From Candidatus Eiseniibacteriota bacterium (GTDB lineage: Bacteria > Eisenbacteria > RBG-16-71-46 > CAIMUX01 > WJJG01): a stretch of 58,339 nt of DNA. This document shows, piece after piece, positions 15,457 to 24,064 of this stretch. A program made the position numbers and the translations under genes. The DNA lies in assembly GCA_023129715.1 (NCBI GenBank), contig JAGMBO010000008.1, forward strand, positions 1-58,339, given 5' to 3'. The stretch's first letter is position 1; each line of letters starts with the position of its first letter. Under the pieces are notes generated by a model that was not told where the DNA came from, searched no databases, and saw nothing but the letters and a program-made list of their open reading frames with translations.

Positions 15457-18400
15457 ATGCAGCGACTTCTCCTGATTCTCCTGTCTCTGAGCCTGGTCCC
15501 GGCCGCAGATGCCGCCCTCAAGTCAAAGGAGGTCTCCTCCTCTCCAACCCAGGTGGTCCACTCTCCACCCTCGGTGGTGCACTCTCCAGCCCCGGTGGTC
15601 CACTCTCCAACCCCGGTGGTGCACTCTCCACCCCCGGTGGTGCACCCGCAATCATCCGCCGGTATCCTCCCCGGCTCTTCACGTGGCTACGAGGACATCC
15701 ACTGGTTCGGCGGCGACGATGGTTCCGGGCTTGCCTATGAAGACGGTGTTTGGGACTGGGACACGATCGTCAGCGATCCACTGCAGGCCTGGGAGAGCTT
15801 CGATCAGACGACTAACCCGGCGGTCTATTTCGGATGGGTTGTGCAGAACGATTTCACCAGCCATGGCGATCCCTGCACGCCCACGCCGCCGGATGACTGG
15901 GGAATGCTCTGGTGCGGAATCCACGAGGACGAAGCCGACGATCGTGATTTCGTCACCGGCATGGGCTATCAGAATGGCATGAACCAGAGTGCCTTCTCCC
16001 CACGCTATGATATCGACTCAGAGACTACAATTGATCTCAGCTTCTCTTACTTCAATGATACGGAGGAGGATTACGACTACACCCATGTCTACATCCTCTG
16101 CTATGACTCATCGGATGAGCTCATTGACGAACACTTGCTGGACTCATTCACAGACATAATCGGAAGCTTCCCCAGCGATCCGGCATCCTATGTCGGCTCA
16201 GTCCCCGCCGGCACACTGGACTACGACACAGATGAGATCCAGATCGAGTTCCGCATGGTTAGCGACGGAAGCTACTCTGATGAGGACGGTGACTACGACT
16301 GTGCCTGTGGCCCTTTCGCAGTCGACGACATCACCATAGGACTCTCCAAGGGACGGTCCACGACCCGGGCCGACTATCATTTCGACGACGGACCCGAGGG
16401 CTGGACCTTCGCCAAGAAGCCCGGCGCCGGAACCTATATGAGCGTCGTTCCCGAGTCGGAATGGTCGCTCTGGCTTGAGAGTGCCGGCGTCACGGGCTAC
16501 AATCATACCGGCAATGTGCTTAGCCTTGTGGACCGTGCCGGCAGCCCGTTTTATCCCCCTGGCTTGGATCCTGAGCAGAATGAGGTTGCCATATCAGGGA
16601 TTGTCCCACGGACGGGATACTTCGATCATAACACCGTGCTCGTACGTCTGGATACATACCGGAACGGGAATGAGTCCTGCGCTATTCACCGCTTCGGCTT
16701 CATGTACTATCCATTCACAACAGTAGCGAATCCGACTCCGCGCTGGAGTCCGACGTGCTTCGATCGGATCTGGTACACATTCGATTCCCGTCAGGGATGC
16801 CGGCGGCGCCAGATTGAGCTCTCGGCCCTGCCGGACAACCTGCCCGCGGACTGGGACTCCCTGAGATTCTGCATCCAGATTGACAGCGACTGCTGGCTGG
16901 GTCGCGATGGAGGAACGCGATCGCAGGGCGAGACCTACGGCGCACCCATCTATGACAACGTCCAGGTGGGCCTGGCCCACTTGGGTGGCCCGATCATTGC
17001 CCCGGCGTATCGGTTCCAAGACGGATTCGGCCAGCGGTTCCCCGAGTTCCTGACTCCCGGGGACGTCGGCAACGCCAATGTATCCCTGCTGCTGCACTGG
17101 AGTACCCCGGGCGTCAATCGCTGGCTGGCCGACTCGGCAGTCGTAAGGGGGGGACCCGTTCCCACGAATCCTGCAGAGCGCTGGCTGGCAGAGCTCTGCT
17201 TCAAGATAGAGCGCAAAGGCGCCTATCAGGACATGGTACCAGGCTATCAGAGCTGGAAGTCGCGGTTCACTGGCGATCCGGAGGATGGTTTCGTCTGCGT
17301 CCTTCTCGACTCACTGGAACTCCCTCCCCACCCCGGCGCGTGTTCCTACATGTTCGCTACCTATTTCCACGAAGATGATATTGGCTTCGATCACGGCTAT
17401 CCTGACTACTGCCCGCAGCAGGAGGTACTCCCCGACAGCTTCTTCTCGCCGGGCACACAGATCCGCTACTACTTCCGATCGTTCTGGTACGACAACTATC
17501 CGAATCCCGCGCCTGACGAGTACTATACCTGTGGCCTGGAGGAGGGCTGGGAGTTCGAGATCCTGCCCGGCATGCGGCTCGACGAGAGCAAGCTAGACGA
17601 ATACGCTGTCCACTGGCCAAGCGTGCTCTACGTCAGCGCACACGGCTCACAGACGGCGAAGTACTACGATCGAGTGCTGGAAGACATGCCGCTGACGTAT
17701 GACCGCTATGACTACCTCCTTTCCACCGACTGGAGCAGTGGGCCGATGAAGCGCAGCTTCGGCGGCACGCACTTCAACCCGGGTGGCTACGGCAACAGTG
17801 GGTGCACGCTGGAGCAACTGCTTGGCTACCGGTTGATCATCCTTGATACGGGCAACTACGATACTGAGAGCGGCTGGGGGGACGCTCTGAAGGCGGAAGA
17901 CATCGACCTGATCGACGAGTGGCTAACGACTGCCGAGTGTGAATTGCGCGACGTCAGGCGAGGCCTAATCCTCGCCGGCGAGGGCATCACAGAGATCATC
18001 GACAGCTATGACCAAGCGTTCCTCAATGACACCTTGGGGGCGACGCTCACGCACGGCTGCCTTCGCGACGGGGCATCCTATGACGAGTGCACGCTGCAGT
18101 TGGAGCCGTATGGCGCAATCGATCCGATCTGTGTGTATGGGAACTGTCCACGACTGGGGTTCTGCTTCGACATTCTGGGTCTGCAAGCAGGGGTCCCGGG
18201 GGTCGCGACCGGTTCCTACTATACTAGCCCGAGTACGCAAATCGACTATGCTAGCATCTCAAGAGACAACACCGGAGGGTCCTACAACTGGCGATCGATA
18301 GTCCATGGCTACGGACTCCACCAGACGATGCGGTGTGACGACGGCGACCCTGACAGCGTGAGCATCGTCGATGCGATGGGGGAGCTGCTGTCCAGCGAGA

Positions 18401-18774
18401 TCGCCTGGATCCAGGCGGGCGGGGCGCCGTTCGACCTGTGGAGGCATCCCTGTTTCGCCTCAGCCGTGGGCGGGGTGGACCTTCCGGCCGGCACGGTCAA
18501 TTACCTGCTTGCCGGGCGACCGAACCCTTTCAGTCGGCAGGCGACGATTCGGTTCGGCCTGGCAGCCTCCTGTCGGCCCGTGGTTGAGATCTTCGACGTC
18601 ACCGGTCGGCGTGTGCGCAGCTTGAGAGCCGGAGAGCTGAAGGCAGGCGAGCACAGCATGACCTGGGACGGCACGGATGAGGGAGGCCGGCCGCTGGGTG
18701 CGGGAGTCTTCTGGATGCAGCTGCGCCTGCCGGATGGGTATTGCTCAAGCAGACGACTGGTGAGGTTGCGATAA
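15457..18774 (+). CDS. Large secreted protein with VVHSPxP repeats and FlgD/T9SS-like tail
   Basis: 1105 residues. A signal peptide (MQRLLLILLSLSLVPAADA) is followed by five heptapeptide repeats of the form VVHSPxP (DNA 15541-15645, 21-bp period), a probable extended Pro-rich linker. The large middle has acidic, aromatic-rich, beta-type segments typical of extracellular modules in this lineage, including 'YHFDDGPEGWTF' and a region around 'VLYVSAHGSQTAKYYDRVLEDM...YRLIILDTGNY', which resembles a gingipain/ThuA-like Rossmann segment. The C-terminus (GRPNPFSRQATIRFGL...VTGRRVRSLRAGELKAGEHSMTWDG) is the sorting-like domain. GGGAGG precedes the ATG. Catalytic residues are not identifiable; function unknown. 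Confidence 0.9.
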   Translation: MQRLLLILLSLSLVPAADAALKSKEVSSSPTQVVHSPPSVVHSPAPVVHSPTPVVHSPPPVVHPQSSAGILPGSSRGYEDIHWFGGDDGSGLAYEDGVWDWDTIVSDPLQAWESFDQTTNPAVYFGWVVQNDFTSHGDPCTPTPPDDWGMLWCGIHEDEADDRDFVTGMGYQNGMNQSAFSPRYDIDSETTIDLSFSYFNDTEEDYDYTHVYILCYDSSDELIDEHLLDSFTDIIGSFPSDPASYVGSVPAGTLDYDTDEIQIEFRMVSDGSYSDEDGDYDCACGPFAVDDITIGLSKGRSTTRADYHFDDGPEGWTFAKKPGAGTYMSVVPESEWSLWLESAGVTGYNHTGNVLSLVDRAGSPFYPPGLDPEQNEVAISGIVPRTGYFDHNTVLVRLDTYRNGNESCAIHRFGFMYYPFTTVANPTPRWSPTCFDRIWYTFDSRQGCRRRQIELSALPDNLPADWDSLRFCIQIDSDCWLGRDGGTRSQGETYGAPIYDNVQVGLAHLGGPIIAPAYRFQDGFGQRFPEFLTPGDVGNANVSLLLHWSTPGVNRWLADSAVVRGGPVPTNPAERWLAELCFKIERKGAYQDMVPGYQSWKSRFTGDPEDGFVCVLLDSLELPPHPGACSYMFATYFHEDDIGFDHGYPDYCPQQEVLPDSFFSPGTQIRYYFRSFWYDNYPNPAPDEYYTCGLEEGWEFEILPGMRLDESKLDEYAVHWPSVLYVSAHGSQTAKYYDRVLEDMPLTYDRYDYLLSTDWSSGPMKRSFGGTHFNPGGYGNSGCTLEQLLGYRLIILDTGNYDTESGWGDALKAEDIDLIDEWLTTAECELRDVRRGLILAGEGITEIIDSYDQAFLNDTLGATLTHGCLRDGASYDECTLQLEPYGAIDPICVYGNCPRLGFCFDILGLQAGVPGVATGSYYTSPSTQIDYASISRDNTGGSYNWRSIVHGYGLHQTMRCDDGDPDSVSIVDAMGELLSSEIAWIQAGGAPFDLWRHPCFASAVGGVDLPAGTVNYLLAGRPNPFSRQATIRFGLAASCRPVVEIFDVTGRRVRSLRAGELKAGEHSMTWDGTDEGGRPLGAGVFWMQLRLPDGYCSSRRLVRLR
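15541..15645 (+). repeat. 21-bp in-frame tandem repeat (five units)
   Basis: Five units of about CTCTCCANCCCNGGTGGTNCA encode VVHSPxP heptads directly after the signal peptide of the 1105-residue protein. Unit variation lies mostly at one codon. Confidence 0.9.
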
Positions 18775-18882
18775 GTGAGCACGACCACGAGCACGAGCAC
18801 GAGAATCGACGGCGCGGAACCGGGTTCTCGATCACGTTGGCTGAGAGGCGGGGCCTGATCGCCCCCCGATGTCATGAATAGA

Positions 18883-18921
18883 ACCCCCTCGGGGAGCTTG
18901 ATCCAAGCGCCCCGAGGGGGT
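18883..18921. terminator. Bidirectional terminator between convergent secreted-protein genes
   Basis: A 12-base stem (18883-18894 / 18910-18921) is extended by an inner GCTTG/CAAGC pairing and followed by CTTCTCCTT on the plus strand. It lies between the stops at 18774 and 18945. Confidence 0.8.
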
Positions 18922-18944
18922 CTTCTCCTTAGGAAACGTCGTGC

Positions 18945-21900
18945 TTAGCGGACGATCACCAGCGAATGCGTGATCCGCTCCCCGCCGACTTGCAGCACCC
19001 CGTAGTAAACACCCGCCGGCACGCGCCTGCCTCGGCCGTCCCGACCATCCCAGGTAAGCGTCTTCTCACCGCCGGCGAATCGCTCGATCAGCAAGCGGCG
19101 GACGAGGCGCCCGGCCGGATCCAACAGCGCTAGTGACCCGGGTTGGCCGGCAAGCCGTTCCGGCAGCAGGACACGCAATAGGACCCCCTCCGCGGAGGGA
19201 TTCGGTTCCCCCGCCAGCCACCGCAAGGGGCTCTGCGGCGCCGGGTCGCTCACCAGCACTTGCGGGGCGCCGCAGCCGACCGGCCAAGCGCCGATTTGCC
19301 CGCAAGCGGGGTTGTTCTCCGCCGCACACGGCGAGGCGCCATTCAGGATGTAGGGTCGCAGCGGATTGACATCCTCACAGAAGAGCGGGTCTTGATCGAG
19401 ATTGTCGTTCAGCCCGGATAGGCCGGCAATGCAACCTACCCAGTCGCCGCCGGCATTACCGTAAACATCGCAGCAGGAAAGCATGGCGACACTGCTATCG
19501 GCGCAGGCGACCGCCTCGCCGGCGGTGCTGTAGGCGATGATCGAGGTCTCCAAGACCAGCAGCGTCCCCTCGGCGATCGCGATCCCGCCCCCCTCGTCGG
19601 CCGCATTGCGATAGAAGGTGCTCTTGACGATCGTCGGGCTCGCGTGGTCGCCTCCGTAGAAGCCGCCGCCGGAACCGCCCGCCTCATTGTTCGCAAATGT
19701 ACATGTCTCCAGAAAGGGATCGCCCTGCTCGGCATAGATCCCTCCGCCGTGGCTGCCCGCATCGGCGGCGAGATTATCCACCAGGAGACACTCGACCAGG
19801 TGGGGCGCCCCGCCAGTGCAGGCCAGACCCCCGCCATGCCCGCCCAGCCCGGTCGCCGCATTGCCGGTCAACCGGCATCCGCGCAGCGTCGGGGAGGCCC
19901 CCGCCGCGCACCAGACGCCACCGCCCGCCTCCCCCACCACCCACCCACCGGTGATCGTCAGATCCTGCAGCACCGCGTCGCGCCCCTCACCGGTCTGGAA
20001 GACGAAACCGCGGTGCGGCTCGCCCGGCGCGCCGCCCGCATCGATCACGCAGCGTCCGGCATCGGCGCACCGTGAACGCAGGATGACCGCCTTGCCGGCG
20101 AAGTCGAGGTCGCGATTTCCGGGACCGGAGAACTCGCGGTTGCAGCAGAGTTCGATTACGTCGAGAGGAGCAGCGGCGACGATCGCCGCCTGGACGTTCG
20201 CGAAGTCCCCACTTCCGTCGGGACAGACACGGAACGTTGTGAGCGCTGCGGAGGAGGCGAGCGAGTAGGTCTGGTCGCCGGTCAGCGTCCCCTTGTGGTG
20301 AACCGTAACGATGTAGTCGCCGGCGAGCGGCGCGGCGGCCTCGATCTGCTCGACGTTGTCGCGGGCATTGTCGCCGGTGGCCGCCGGATCGCCCGGAGAG
20401 GCCGGATCGAGAAGATAGGGCTCGAAGACCGTCGCCGAGCCCTCCTCCTCCAGGCGCAGGTCGAGATCGTTGACCAGAACGGGATCGGGTGGATCGAGCA
20501 CATCGGGCGGCGGCGTGCCGGGCGCATCGGTCCAGCAGAGGGTCAAGGAGATCGGACTGCCGTCGCTCTTCACGTAGTAGCGATCTGTCTCGCCGTCGGC
20601 CAGGGTCGCCTCGATGATCCGGCGGGGATCCTCGCTGTCGGCGTCGACCAAGTCGATCGCCGCCCGGGTGTTGAGCAGTCCCCACCCATACTCGTAGTCG
20701 GGCCCGGGATCATCCCCCGCCTCATCGGCGGTCTGGATCAGGATCGCCTTGACCGTGCTCGCCAGCGGCGCACCCCCCCGCAGAGACTGATAGCGTTCGA
20801 CGACCAGGGCGATCGATCCGGAAGTATTCGGCGCCGACATCGAGGTTCCACTGAGAGTCTGGTACTCATCGTCCCCGCTGTCGGTCGCGCTGTAGAGCCC
20901 CACGCCGTTGGCGACCAAGTCGGGCTTGATTCGCCCGTCGTCGGTCGGGCCCCAGCCGCTGAAGGTGGACATGACCACATCGGCAGGATCTTCATAGCCG
21001 CCGGGGATATCCTCGATCGCACCGATCGTCAGGGGGTTCTTGGCTACTGCCCGGGTCGGCAGACAGTCGTACCCGTCCGGACCACCATCAACGTTGCGCG
21101 CGTCGGTACTCCAGATCCACTCATCCGCATCGGGATCCCACACCCAGTGGCCGTCGCCGGGATCGGGGCCGAAATCATTGCGGTCGTTCCCGGCCGACTT
21201 GACGATCGTGTAGTAGGGCGCATCGCAGGCGATCTGGTCCCAGTCCGCCGTGTAGCTCGAGTAGAAACCGAAGTAGTGATCCTCGATCGGACTGACGCTG
21301 ATATCGCCGAACCAGTACCAGTCTCCCGACGAGCGGGAGTAGTACCAGCCGGCGGCGAAGCCATAGGAGTGATTCGAGATCAATAGTCCAGACGCCGCGG
21401 CGGCGGCCATTTCCCCATCGTCATCGTTCCAGTCGTAGGCAGCCAGCGGCGCCTGATACGCCATGCCCCGAGCCGAGGGATCGACTCCCGCGGCGACCAA
21501 CGTTCCGGCCACATGGGTCGAGTGATAGTGAGTCGAGCCGGGGGTGTCCATCTGGACAACCCGGCCGCCGAATTCCTGATGTCCCAGGCGCACGCCGCCG
21601 GCATCCCAGACCGCCAGCGCGCCGAGGGCCAGTCCGCTCCCGGTCAGTTCGTATCCACTGCTTCCACCGGGCCAGACCTCGTCGGTACTCACCGTCTGAG
21701 CCGCGATCAGATTCTCGAGCAGGTAGTAGCGGGGATGTCCTCGACGGTCGAGCCGCACCAGCGCGAGCGCCGGATCCTCGGTCAACGCCAGCTGGGCAAC
21801 GCTCGGGGGCACGAGACTCACCAACGTGCTCGCCTCCTCGGCGCGGATCTGGCGGAAACGGTGCGCCAGCCGCCCCAGGTCCGCGCTGCGGGTTCCCTTG

Positions 21901-22001
21901 GGCACTGCGACCGGTGCCGCAGCGGCGAACGGAACGCCGGTCAGCACGGCAAGGATGATGATGGCAAGGGCAATGAGGGCATACGTCGAGCGAGGGCGCA
22001 T
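18945..22001 (-). CDS. Subtilisin-like secreted serine protease with beta-helix region and FlgD/T9SS-like tail
   Basis: 1018 residues. A signal peptide is followed by an N-terminal prodomain-like segment. The S8 peptidase domain carries Asp133 (VWDAGG), His160 (HSTHVAGT, where most relatives have HGTHVAGT), Asn272 (SAGND) and Ser387 (SGTSMSAP). A jelly-roll P-domain-like region follows (TDAPGTPPPDV...LVNDLDLRL), typical of S8A proteases with C-terminal beta-sandwiches. Residues from about 600 to 900 show right-handed beta-helix repeats (GG.Y......P.......F..N.A...GGG). The sorting-like domain (GEPNPSAEGVLLRVLL...PAGRLVRRLL...WDGRDGRGR.VPAGVYYGVL) closes the chain. GGGAGG precedes ATG 22001. 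A secreted degradative enzyme is likely. Confidence 0.94.
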   Translation of the reverse strand: MRPRSTYALIALAIIILAVLTGVPFAAAAPVAVPKGTRSADLGRLAHRFRQIRAEEASTLVSLVPPSVAQLALTEDPALALVRLDRRGHPRYYLLENLIAAQTVSTDEVWPGGSSGYELTGSGLALGALAVWDAGGVRLGHQEFGGRVVQMDTPGSTHYHSTHVAGTLVAAGVDPSARGMAYQAPLAAYDWNDDDGEMAAAAASGLLISNHSYGFAAGWYYSRSSGDWYWFGDISVSPIEDHYFGFYSSYTADWDQIACDAPYYTIVKSAGNDRNDFGPDPGDGHWVWDPDADEWIWSTDARNVDGGPDGYDCLPTRAVAKNPLTIGAIEDIPGGYEDPADVVMSTFSGWGPTDDGRIKPDLVANGVGLYSATDSGDDEYQTLSGTSMSAPNTSGSIALVVERYQSLRGGAPLASTVKAILIQTADEAGDDPGPDYEYGWGLLNTRAAIDLVDADSEDPRRIIEATLADGETDRYYVKSDGSPISLTLCWTDAPGTPPPDVLDPPDPVLVNDLDLRLEEEGSATVFEPYLLDPASPGDPAATGDNARDNVEQIEAAAPLAGDYIVTVHHKGTLTGDQTYSLASSAALTTFRVCPDGSGDFANVQAAIVAAAPLDVIELCCNREFSGPGNRDLDFAGKAVILRSRCADAGRCVIDAGGAPGEPHRGFVFQTGEGRDAVLQDLTITGGWVVGEAGGGVWCAAGASPTLRGCRLTGNAATGLGGHGGGLACTGGAPHLVECLLVDNLAADAGSHGGGIYAEQGDPFLETCTFANNEAGGSGGGFYGGDHASPTIVKSTFYRNAADEGGGIAIAEGTLLVLETSIIAYSTAGEAVACADSSVAMLSCCDVYGNAGGDWVGCIAGLSGLNDNLDQDPLFCEDVNPLRPYILNGASPCAAENNPACGQIGAWPVGCGAPQVLVSDPAPQSPLRWLAGEPNPSAEGVLLRVLLPERLAGQPGSLALLDPAGRLVRRLLIERFAGGEKTLTWDGRDGRGRRVPAGVYYGVLQVGGERITHSLVIVR

Positions 22002-22076
22002 GGCAGCCTCCCGGGATGCGTTGGTGGAGCTAAAGGTGCCGACCTTAGTTGGATTCTACCACGAGGCTTAGATATG

Positions 22077-22101
22077 CTGCAATAGATTGCGCCTATTGCA
22101 G
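22077..22101. terminator. Hairpin after the RS-rich membrane protein gene
   Basis: A perfect 9-base stem (CTGCAATAG 22077-22085 / CTATTGCAG 22093-22101) with a 7-base loop. It lies 29 bases past the minus-strand stop at 22130 and ahead of the subtilase start. Confidence 0.5.
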
Positions 22102-22129
22102 TTGAAGTGTACGTGCAGAGCAGGCGCGA

Positions 22130-23689
22130 TCAGCTCTCCTCGCGCTCTCCTTGGACTCCGCTCTTCTCGGCGCCGCTCGCGCCGCCTTTGGCCGCGCCGT
22201 TATCGCCACTCTTCGCCGCGCCGTTTTCACCGCCGCTCTCTCTGCCGCTCTCCTCGCCACTCTCAGCGCTCGGCTTCCTTGCCTCGCCACTCTCATCCGG
22301 TACCGGGGCCGGCGGCCAAGCCCATTCGCCGGCACTCCCACCTCCGAGCGGCTGGCGGACCCGTTTCACGCGGGGGCGGAAGAGTGCGCCGGTAATCGAG
22401 TACCGGCCCTTCTTGCGCCGGGGGCCGGCCTCGAAAGCGCCGCCCGACGGGTTCAGAACCCGAACGCTGCTGCTCGGGGAAGTCCCTTCGACGAGCCCTT
22501 GCTGCAGGGACTCGGTCTCAGAGCGCTCGGACGCCAGGCGCTCGGAGCGCCGCTCTTCTACAGCCCCACGCTCCCGGGAAGGTCTTTCCTGGCGACGGTC
22601 GGGAGCAGCAGCAGGTCGTTCCTCGGCCTGCCGCGCAGCCGGGGACTCGGATGAAGCAGCGGACTCTGGGGGCAACGGCAGCGCATCGCGGCGCCCGCGA
22701 CCACCTCGGGCGGAGGATCGCCTCCGGCCGGAGGTCCCTCCCCGCTCTCTACCCGACCGTCCTTCGTCGCGCCGGGCGCGTTCCACCGACGGCGCCTCCG
22801 CCCGGCCTCTTGGCCCGTCGCCCCGGGCGCGTTCCACCGACGGCGCCTCCGCCCGGCCTCTTGGCCCGTCGCCCCGGGTGCGTTCCGCCGACGGCGCCTC
22901 CGCCCGGCCTCTTGGCCCGTCGCCCCGTCTGACGGCGGATGGAGCGGATGAAGCCGCGGGACTCTCGCGACGCCTGGAGGAACGGGGCCGGCCCTCGGAT
23001 CCTCGGTCTCGCGGCCGGCGCCTCGAACTACTTCTCTCCTCCCCCCTTCCCCGATCGTCGCGATCGTCCTCTGCGCGCGCGCCCCCCCCCGGGGCAGTCG
23101 CGGGAGCGCGTTCCCGGCGCTCCCTGCCCGACGAGGGGCCGCGGCGACGATCGGTGCGCGATCTTCCGCTACGGGAAGTGAGGGAAGGACGGGAGGAACG
23201 AGATCTCGCCGGCGTCCGGCCGCCCGACAAGGCGGGCAGGCGGAGCTCGCTGAGCGTGTTGGGACTGAAGCGGACCACATTGGCGACCGCGAGCAAGAGC
23301 GCACCGCGCAACGAGTCGGCCAGGAGGAAGACCCAGGCGGGCGGGAGGCCGCTTCGCGCGGCAGCGCCCCCAGTTCCAAAGGCGAGGAAGAGCAACCCCC
23401 CGCCCAGAACCGCGAAGCCGCCGTAGAGATTGATCAGGGAGAAGGCCTCCTCGCGCTCGCCGATCAACCACCGCCAGATCAACACGTGCAGTCCGACGGC
23501 GAGGAAGCAGGCCAACGCAATGAAGAGGGCCAAGTAGGTCCCATCTGCAGGCAGAGATCCCGAGGCTCCGGCGCGGGTCGCGAGAGCGCTGAGCATCGGA
23601 TGTTCCTTGCCGGCAACCACAAACCACACCCCGGCGGCGGCATCCACCAGAGCGGAGGCAAAGATCAAGATGCGCAGGAACCCTGTCAT
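22130..23689 (-). CDS. Membrane protein with long Arg/Ser/Glu-rich disordered tail
   Basis: 519 residues. The first ~150 residues contain about four transmembrane segments (LRILIFASALVDAAAGVWFV; ALFIALACFLAVGLHVLIW; LYGGFAVLGGGLLFLAFG; WVFLLADSLRGALLLAVANV). The rest is a low-complexity, highly charged region rich in RS, RE and SE dipeptides. It includes three exact-period 17-residue repeats (GDGPRGRAEAPSVERAR; DNA 22778-22930) and an acidic/Gly-rich end. I do not recognise the membrane domain. The tail should be cytosolic and disordered and could bind nucleic acid or acidic partners. GAGGAG precedes the ATG at 23689. A good promoter lies at 23778-23806. Confidence 0.8.
   Translation of the reverse strand: MTGFLRILIFASALVDAAAGVWFVVAGKEHPMLSALATRAGASGSLPADGTYLALFIALACFLAVGLHVLIWRWLIGEREEAFSLINLYGGFAVLGGGLLFLAFGTGGAAARSGLPPAWVFLLADSLRGALLLAVANVVRFSPNTLSELRLPALSGGRTPARSRSSRPSLTSRSGRSRTDRRRGPSSGRERRERAPATAPGGGARAEDDRDDRGRGEERSSSRRRPRDRGSEGRPRSSRRRESPAASSAPSAVRRGDGPRGRAEAPSAERTRGDGPRGRAEAPSVERARGDGPRGRAEAPSVERARRDEGRSGRERGGTSGRRRSSARGGRGRRDALPLPPESAASSESPAARQAEERPAAAPDRRQERPSRERGAVEERRSERLASERSETESLQQGLVEGTSPSSSVRVLNPSGGAFEAGPRRKKGRYSITGALFRPRVKRVRQPLGGGSAGEWAWPPAPVPDESGEARKPSAESGEESGRESGGENGAAKSGDNGAAKGGASGAEKSGVQGEREES
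22778..22930. repeat. 51-bp in-frame tandem repeat (three units)
   Basis: Units start at 22778, 22829 and 22880, each about 51 bases and over 90% alike. They encode the 17-residue repeats in the RS-rich tail. Confidence 0.9.
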
Positions 23690-24064
23690 CGGTCGGCTAC
23701 TCCTCGCTGCGGCGCCCGAAGTGGGAAAGCCCTTGGCTCCCAGGGGGCGGATTCACACAACCTTCTTGTTTGAATGTAATCTAGGGGAGGTACATCACCC
23801 GGTCAACGCCCCTTGTTGTGGAACGAACCCTGCTGGTGGGACCCGGCGCCACGGCGGCTTCCAGCCGCCCTGCTGCCCGAACCCCGCCTGCCGGTATGCC
23901 TGCTAGGGCCACCTGGAGACACCCAACCAACAGACCGCGGATCGGGGCGGCCTGCGTCGAGAACAGTGTTCGGCTCGGGAGAGCGTGCTCCCAAGTCAGA
24001 CGGAACCTGAAGCCCCGCTTCCCCAACGTCAGGGATCTTCGACCCACAACCTTCGATCCACGAT
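23690..24064. other. Non-coding gap of 375 bases
   Basis: It holds the promoter at 23778-23806 and a small hairpin (GGCGGCT 23853-23859 / AGCCGCC 23863-23869) downstream of the polyprenyl synthase stop. The open frames here look spurious. Confidence 0.5.
23778..23806 (-). promoter_or_regulatory. Sigma-70-type promoter for the RS-rich membrane protein
   Basis: On the minus strand TTGACC (23801-23806), 17 bases, TAGATT (23778-23783). The leader would be about 80 bases. Confidence 0.6.

Noticed and set aside
22107-23426. 439-codon plus-strand frame rich in Ser/Arg/Pro opposite the RS-rich protein
   Set aside because: Low-complexity DNA keeps all frames open. The minus-strand frame has transmembrane segments, a promoter and a ribosome site.
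23781-24047. 88-codon minus-strand frame upstream of the RS-rich protein
   Set aside because: It covers the promoter region and has no motif or clear start signal.
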